Shown here piece after piece: positions 60,817 to 64,000 of a stretch of 64,000 nt of DNA. Position numbers and translations under genes: made by a program. The notes below the pieces were generated by a model. It had not been told where the DNA came from and ran no database searches. It saw only the letters and a program-made list of their open reading frames with translations. The first letter of the stretch is position 1. Every line of letters begins with the position of its first letter. This stretch comes from Asticcacaulis solisilvae. Its GTDB lineage: Bacteria > Pseudomonadota > Alphaproteobacteria > Caulobacterales > Caulobacteraceae. The stretch covers positions 1 through 64,000 of the forward strand of contig NZ_JAGGMI010000003.1 in the NCBI RefSeq assembly GCF_017875235.1. The letters are read 5' to 3'.

Positions 60817-63800
60817 TCACACGAAGTGGATGTCGTCCTTCGTCACGGTCGCGCCGCCCGAAATCATGGCCAGTTCGATCGCTTCGCCCGCGCCCAGGCC
60901 GTCGCTGTCGAAATAGAGGTGGTGCGTGACATTGTCCCAGATGAACTGCGCCGCCCATCCCACGGCCGCGGTGCCGACGGTGAATTCCGCCGCGGTCAGG
61001 CTGTAGCCAGCCGTAAAGCCGTAGTTCGTACCGACGAAGACCAGCCGGTCAGTGCCGTGCTGGAAATCAACGATGTGGTCGTGGCCGTTGACGGAGAGGG
61101 TCGAAAAGACGAAGTCGTCGGCGCCTGTGCCGCCGCCCAGCACGTCATTGCCGTGGCCACCGATGAGCGTATCGTTTCCATTCCCGCCCGACAGCCGGTC
61201 GTGGTCGTTGCCGCCCGACAGGTTGTCATTGCCGTCCCAGCCATAGAGGCTGTCATTGCCAAGCCCGCCCGACAGGCCGTTATTGCCGCTGTTGCCGTTG
61301 AGGCTGTTGCTCAGGCCGTTGCCGGTGCCGTTGATATTGGCGGTGCCGGTCAGGTTCAGGACCTCGACATCGGGCGTCAGGGCGTACGATATCGACGCCT
61401 TCACGGTATCGGTGCCCTCGTCATAATATTCATAGACGCGGTCGCCGACATGGTCGACGACATAGGTGTCGTTGCCGGCGCTGCCATACATCTGGTCGTT
61501 GTCGGCGCCGCCGTCGAGGATGTCGTCGCCATGACCGCCGTCCAGCGTATCCCAGCGCCCCCCGCCGTTCAGCTGGTCGTTGCCGCTGCCGCCGTCCAGA
61601 TAGTCCGAACCGTCGCCGCCCAGGACCGAGTCGTTGCCTTCGCCGCCTTCCAGTTCGTCATTACCCGCGCCGCCGTCGACCTTGTCATTGCCTTCCAGGG
61701 CCTTGAGCGAGTCGTTGCCCTCGGCGCCGGACAGGGTATTGTTGCCGCTGTTGCCGAAGAACAGGTTATCGAGCGCATTGCCATAGGCCGAGATATTGCC
61801 CGCGCCCAGATAGATGTTTTCGATATGGTCGCCCGCCTTGTAGTTGATCAGGGCGTAGACCGTGTCGATGCCCTGACCGGCCAGTTCGACGATCTTGTCG
61901 CCCGAAGCGTCGAGCGTATAGAAGTCGTCGCCCGCGCCGCCATACAGGGTGTCGTTGCCCGCGCCGCCGTCCAGTCCGTCATGGCCGCCGCCGCCGCGCA
62001 GGACGTCGTTGCCGCCCTTGCCGAACAGATGGTCCTCGCCCGTCCCGCCGTTGATCGTGTCGTTGAAACCCGCCCCCGCGATGAAGTTGCCGGCATCGGG
62101 GGCCTGGATCAGCGCGGCCGTGGACAACTTACCCGACAGGTCGGCGCCGCCGCTGCCCGCCAGCGTCAGGGAGCTTCCGGCGGCGAGGCCTATGGACGAC
62201 AACGCGCTGAGTTGCGCGGCGGTGACCTTCAGGTTGCCGCCGGTGACATAGAGCTGTTCGATGCCCGCCACGGTGGCCGCGCTGAGGTCGCCGTAGCCGC
62301 TGAGGGTGTCGACGCCATGGCCGCCGTCATAGACTTCACCGGCCTCGAAGGCATGTGTTTCCGAAATCTCGTCCTGGCCGTATCCGGCTTCGATCGTGTC
62401 TATACCCGCGCCGCCGGTCAGGGTGTCATCGCCGTGCAGGCCGCGGATCCAGTCATTGCCGCCCAGGCCGTCGATGCGGTTGCTTTCCCCGATCACCATC
62501 TTGTCGAGCAGGATGTCATTGCCGGCAGTCGCCACAAGGCTGGTGAAATTGGCCGGAACCAGATCGGCGACATTGACGTTCTTCAGCCTGACGACGGGCC
62601 TGCCTCCGCCCGGCAGGCCGTCGATATCGGCCCACAGGAAGGCGTTCATGCCGTCCGCCACCCAGTACAGATGGCCCGAGGCGAACGGATCGCCGCCCGG
62701 ATAGTTTTCCAGCACGGCAACCAGTTCGGACAGATCGAGCATGTCGCCGCCCGCGCCCGCCTGGAATTCCTCCACAGTGATGGCATTGCCACCAGGAGCA
62801 AAGACGGGATTAATAACCAGGGCGTCGCGCCCTTCGCCCAGGTGCATGCCGACCGGGGCCACGTCGGAGCGGATGACGTCATTGCCGAGCCCGCCCGAGA
62901 TGGCGCTTCCCGCTTCCGACGCACTGGCGATGATCGTGTCGTTGCCATGCCCGCCATCGAGAGAATTGTAGCCGTTGTTAAGCAGGTAGTCGTCACCGGA
63001 ACCGCCGCTTAAGGAATAGCCGTCTTCATCGCCATAGAGCGTGTCATTGCCTTCGCCCCCGATCAGCGTGTCGCCGCCGGGGCCGCCGTGAAGCACGTCG
63101 TTACCGTCGCCGCCGTCGAGGCTGTCATTGTCCGCGCCGCCGTAAAGCGTGTCGTCGCCCGCCAGTCCCTGGATAATATCGCGGCCTCCCAAGCCGTTGA
63201 CCGTGTCGTTGTCCGTCCCCGCCACCATCGTGTCATTGCCTTCGGTCGCGATCGGCGGGCCGTAATGGAACATCCGGGCGTGGATACTGGAACCGTCCTT
63301 GTCGTCCAGGCTGTTGACGCCACTCCAGACGATGACGAAGCTGCCATCGGCCAGCGCGGCCACGGTGGGCCACTGCCCACCTTCACCGGCCTGGGTGGGG
63401 ATTTCGAATTCGGGGGTCACCACACCGCCCGAAGCGTTGAAGACCTCCGCCTTGACCCTGCCGGTGCCCGTGTACCAGGTCACGGCATAACCGCCGCCGG
63501 CAAGAGGGGCAATGTCGGCGACACTGACATCGCGGGCCTCGAATTGCGCACGGACAGTGCCTGACGCGTTGAACACAGTCGACAGTCCGCTGGTGATGAC
63601 AAATCCGCCATCGGCCAGGCCGGCCATGTTCAGGTACCAGCCCGCATCGACATTGATCTCGCTGCCTGCCTTGTTGCCGGCGGCATCAAACATCTGAACC
63701 CGGGCGCCGATGACGACGCTGCCCGACGTCGGATCCATGTCGCCGCCATAGGTGTTCCACGCGATGGCAAAACCGCCATTGGCCAGACCGGCCACCTTGG

Positions 63801-64000
63801 CGTAGCCCTGGTTTCCCACCGTCGTGGTGTTGACCAGGAATTCCGCGCCGACCCTGTTACCCTCGGCATCGTATCTCTGCGCTCTGGTGTCCAGGTTGTC
63901 GGTCACGCCGTTTGTGTCGTGCCAGGTGATGACGAAGCCGCCGTCCGCGAGACCGGCGACCGCCGGCAGAAGTTGGGAACCGTTCGTCTGAGTGTTGACG
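60817..64000 (-). CDS. RTX calcium-binding protein 6, 5' end cut by window edge
   Basis: At least 1060 residues; the frame stays open to the right edge, so the true start lies outside. The visible N-terminal part holds five repeats of about 45 residues with the motif V-A-G-L-A-D-G-G-F-V-I-T-W, a beta-propeller-like array found in other RTX adhesins. GGxGxD tracts follow from about residue 270 of the visible part, with one internal module V-A-G-I-E-Q-L-Y-V-T-G-G...D-A-G-N-F-I-A-G like that in RTX protein 4. It ends with the shared C-terminal block (A-T-V-T-K-D-D-I-H-F-V). A GTG at 63906 is an in-frame codon, not a likely start. Confidence 0.9.
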   Translation of the reverse strand, partial: VNTQTNGSQLLPAVAGLADGGFVITWHDTNGVTDNLDTRAQRYDAEGNRVGAEFLVNTTTVGNQGYAKVAGLANGGFAIAWNTYGGDMDPTSGSVVIGARVQMFDAAGNKAGSEINVDAGWYLNMAGLADGGFVITSGLSTVFNASGTVRAQFEARDVSVADIAPLAGGGYAVTWYTGTGRVKAEVFNASGGVVTPEFEIPTQAGEGGQWPTVAALADGSFVIVWSGVNSLDDKDGSSIHARMFHYGPPIATEGNDTMVAGTDNDTVNGLGGRDIIQGLAGDDTLYGGADNDSLDGGDGNDVLHGGPGGDTLIGGEGNDTLYGDEDGYSLSGGSGDDYLLNNGYNSLDGGHGNDTIIASASEAGSAISGGLGNDVIRSDVAPVGMHLGEGRDALVINPVFAPGGNAITVEEFQAGAGGDMLDLSELVAVLENYPGGDPFASGHLYWVADGMNAFLWADIDGLPGGGRPVVRLKNVNVADLVPANFTSLVATAGNDILLDKMVIGESNRIDGLGGNDWIRGLHGDDTLTGGAGIDTIEAGYGQDEISETHAFEAGEVYDGGHGVDTLSGYGDLSAATVAGIEQLYVTGGNLKVTAAQLSALSSIGLAAGSSLTLAGSGGADLSGKLSTAALIQAPDAGNFIAGAGFNDTINGGTGEDHLFGKGGNDVLRGGGGHDGLDGGAGNDTLYGGAGDDFYTLDASGDKIVELAGQGIDTVYALINYKAGDHIENIYLGAGNISAYGNALDNLFFGNSGNNTLSGAEGNDSLKALEGNDKVDGGAGNDELEGGEGNDSVLGGDGSDYLDGGSGNDQLNGGGRWDTLDGGHGDDILDGGADNDQMYGSAGNDTYVVDHVGDRVYEYYDEGTDTVKASISYALTPDVEVLNLTGTANINGTGNGLSNSLNGNSGNNGLSGGLGNDSLYGWDGNDNLSGGNDHDRLSGGNGNDTLIGGHGNDVLGGGTGADDFVFSTLSVNGHDHIVDFQHGTDRLVFVGTNYGFTAGYSLTAAEFTVGTAAVGWAAQFIWDNVTHHLYFDSDGLGAGEAIELAMISGGATVTKDDIHFV

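Overview
The window is high-GC, densely coding DNA from an alphaproteobacterium. A Caulobacterales-type (Asticcacaulis or Caulobacter-like) host is my best guess. The reasons are purple-bacterial gene families, glycoside hydrolases with modular PA14 and NPCBM domains, a Tad-type protein, many GcvA-type LysR regulators, and two families of dispersed palindromic intergenic repeats. No rRNA, tRNA, CRISPR array or insertion sequence was recognised. Genus is inference only.

Layout. 0-2.2 kb: a CusF-like copper lipoprotein behind an MFS transporter. 2.6-6.0 kb: a three-gene unit (lipoprotein, polytopic membrane protein, cytoplasmic trypsin-like protease) with no obvious known role; an orphan plus-strand terminator lies next to it. 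6.4-13 kb: DUF922 protease, a peroxiredoxin-like/2OG-dioxygenase fusion, a TadE/G-like protein, a stand-alone receiver, two very small membrane proteins, an alpha/beta hydrolase and a membrane protein. 13-17.5 kb: an EamA exporter, a GH42 beta-galactosidase, then asd, which is preceded by a promoter, a threonine-rich leader peptide and a terminator (an attenuator). 17.8-20.9 kb: an RTX protein and a mini flagellar-rod-like protein. 21-25.4 kb: two serine beta-lactamase-family hydrolases translated as an overlapping pair, divergent from a LysR regulator. 25.4-31.3 kb: a PQQ-type beta-propeller, a ToxR-like TPR regulator, katG and a DUF2218 protein. 31.5-37.2 kb: a polysaccharide cluster (GH27 alpha-galactosidase, alpha/beta hydrolase, GH31 alpha-xylosidase with PA14) that would suit galactosylated xyloglucan or galactomannan side chains. 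37.4-39.6 kb: a methyltransferase divergent from LysR. 39.9-49.1 kb: three RTX genes in a row. 49.2-54.9 kb: S9 peptidase divergent from a DUF885 metallopeptidase, then arylamine N-acetyltransferase. 55-64 kb: LysR, a Gre-like factor, and two more RTX genes, the last running off the right edge.

The dominant theme is six large RTX (GGxGxD) calcium-binding proteins. Five share one conserved C-terminal block of about 220 residues, presumably for type I secretion; no ABC exporter, membrane fusion protein or TolC gene is present in the window. The most informative regulatory discovery is the asd attenuator. The least explained gene set is the 2.6-6.0 kb protease/membrane/lipoprotein cassette.
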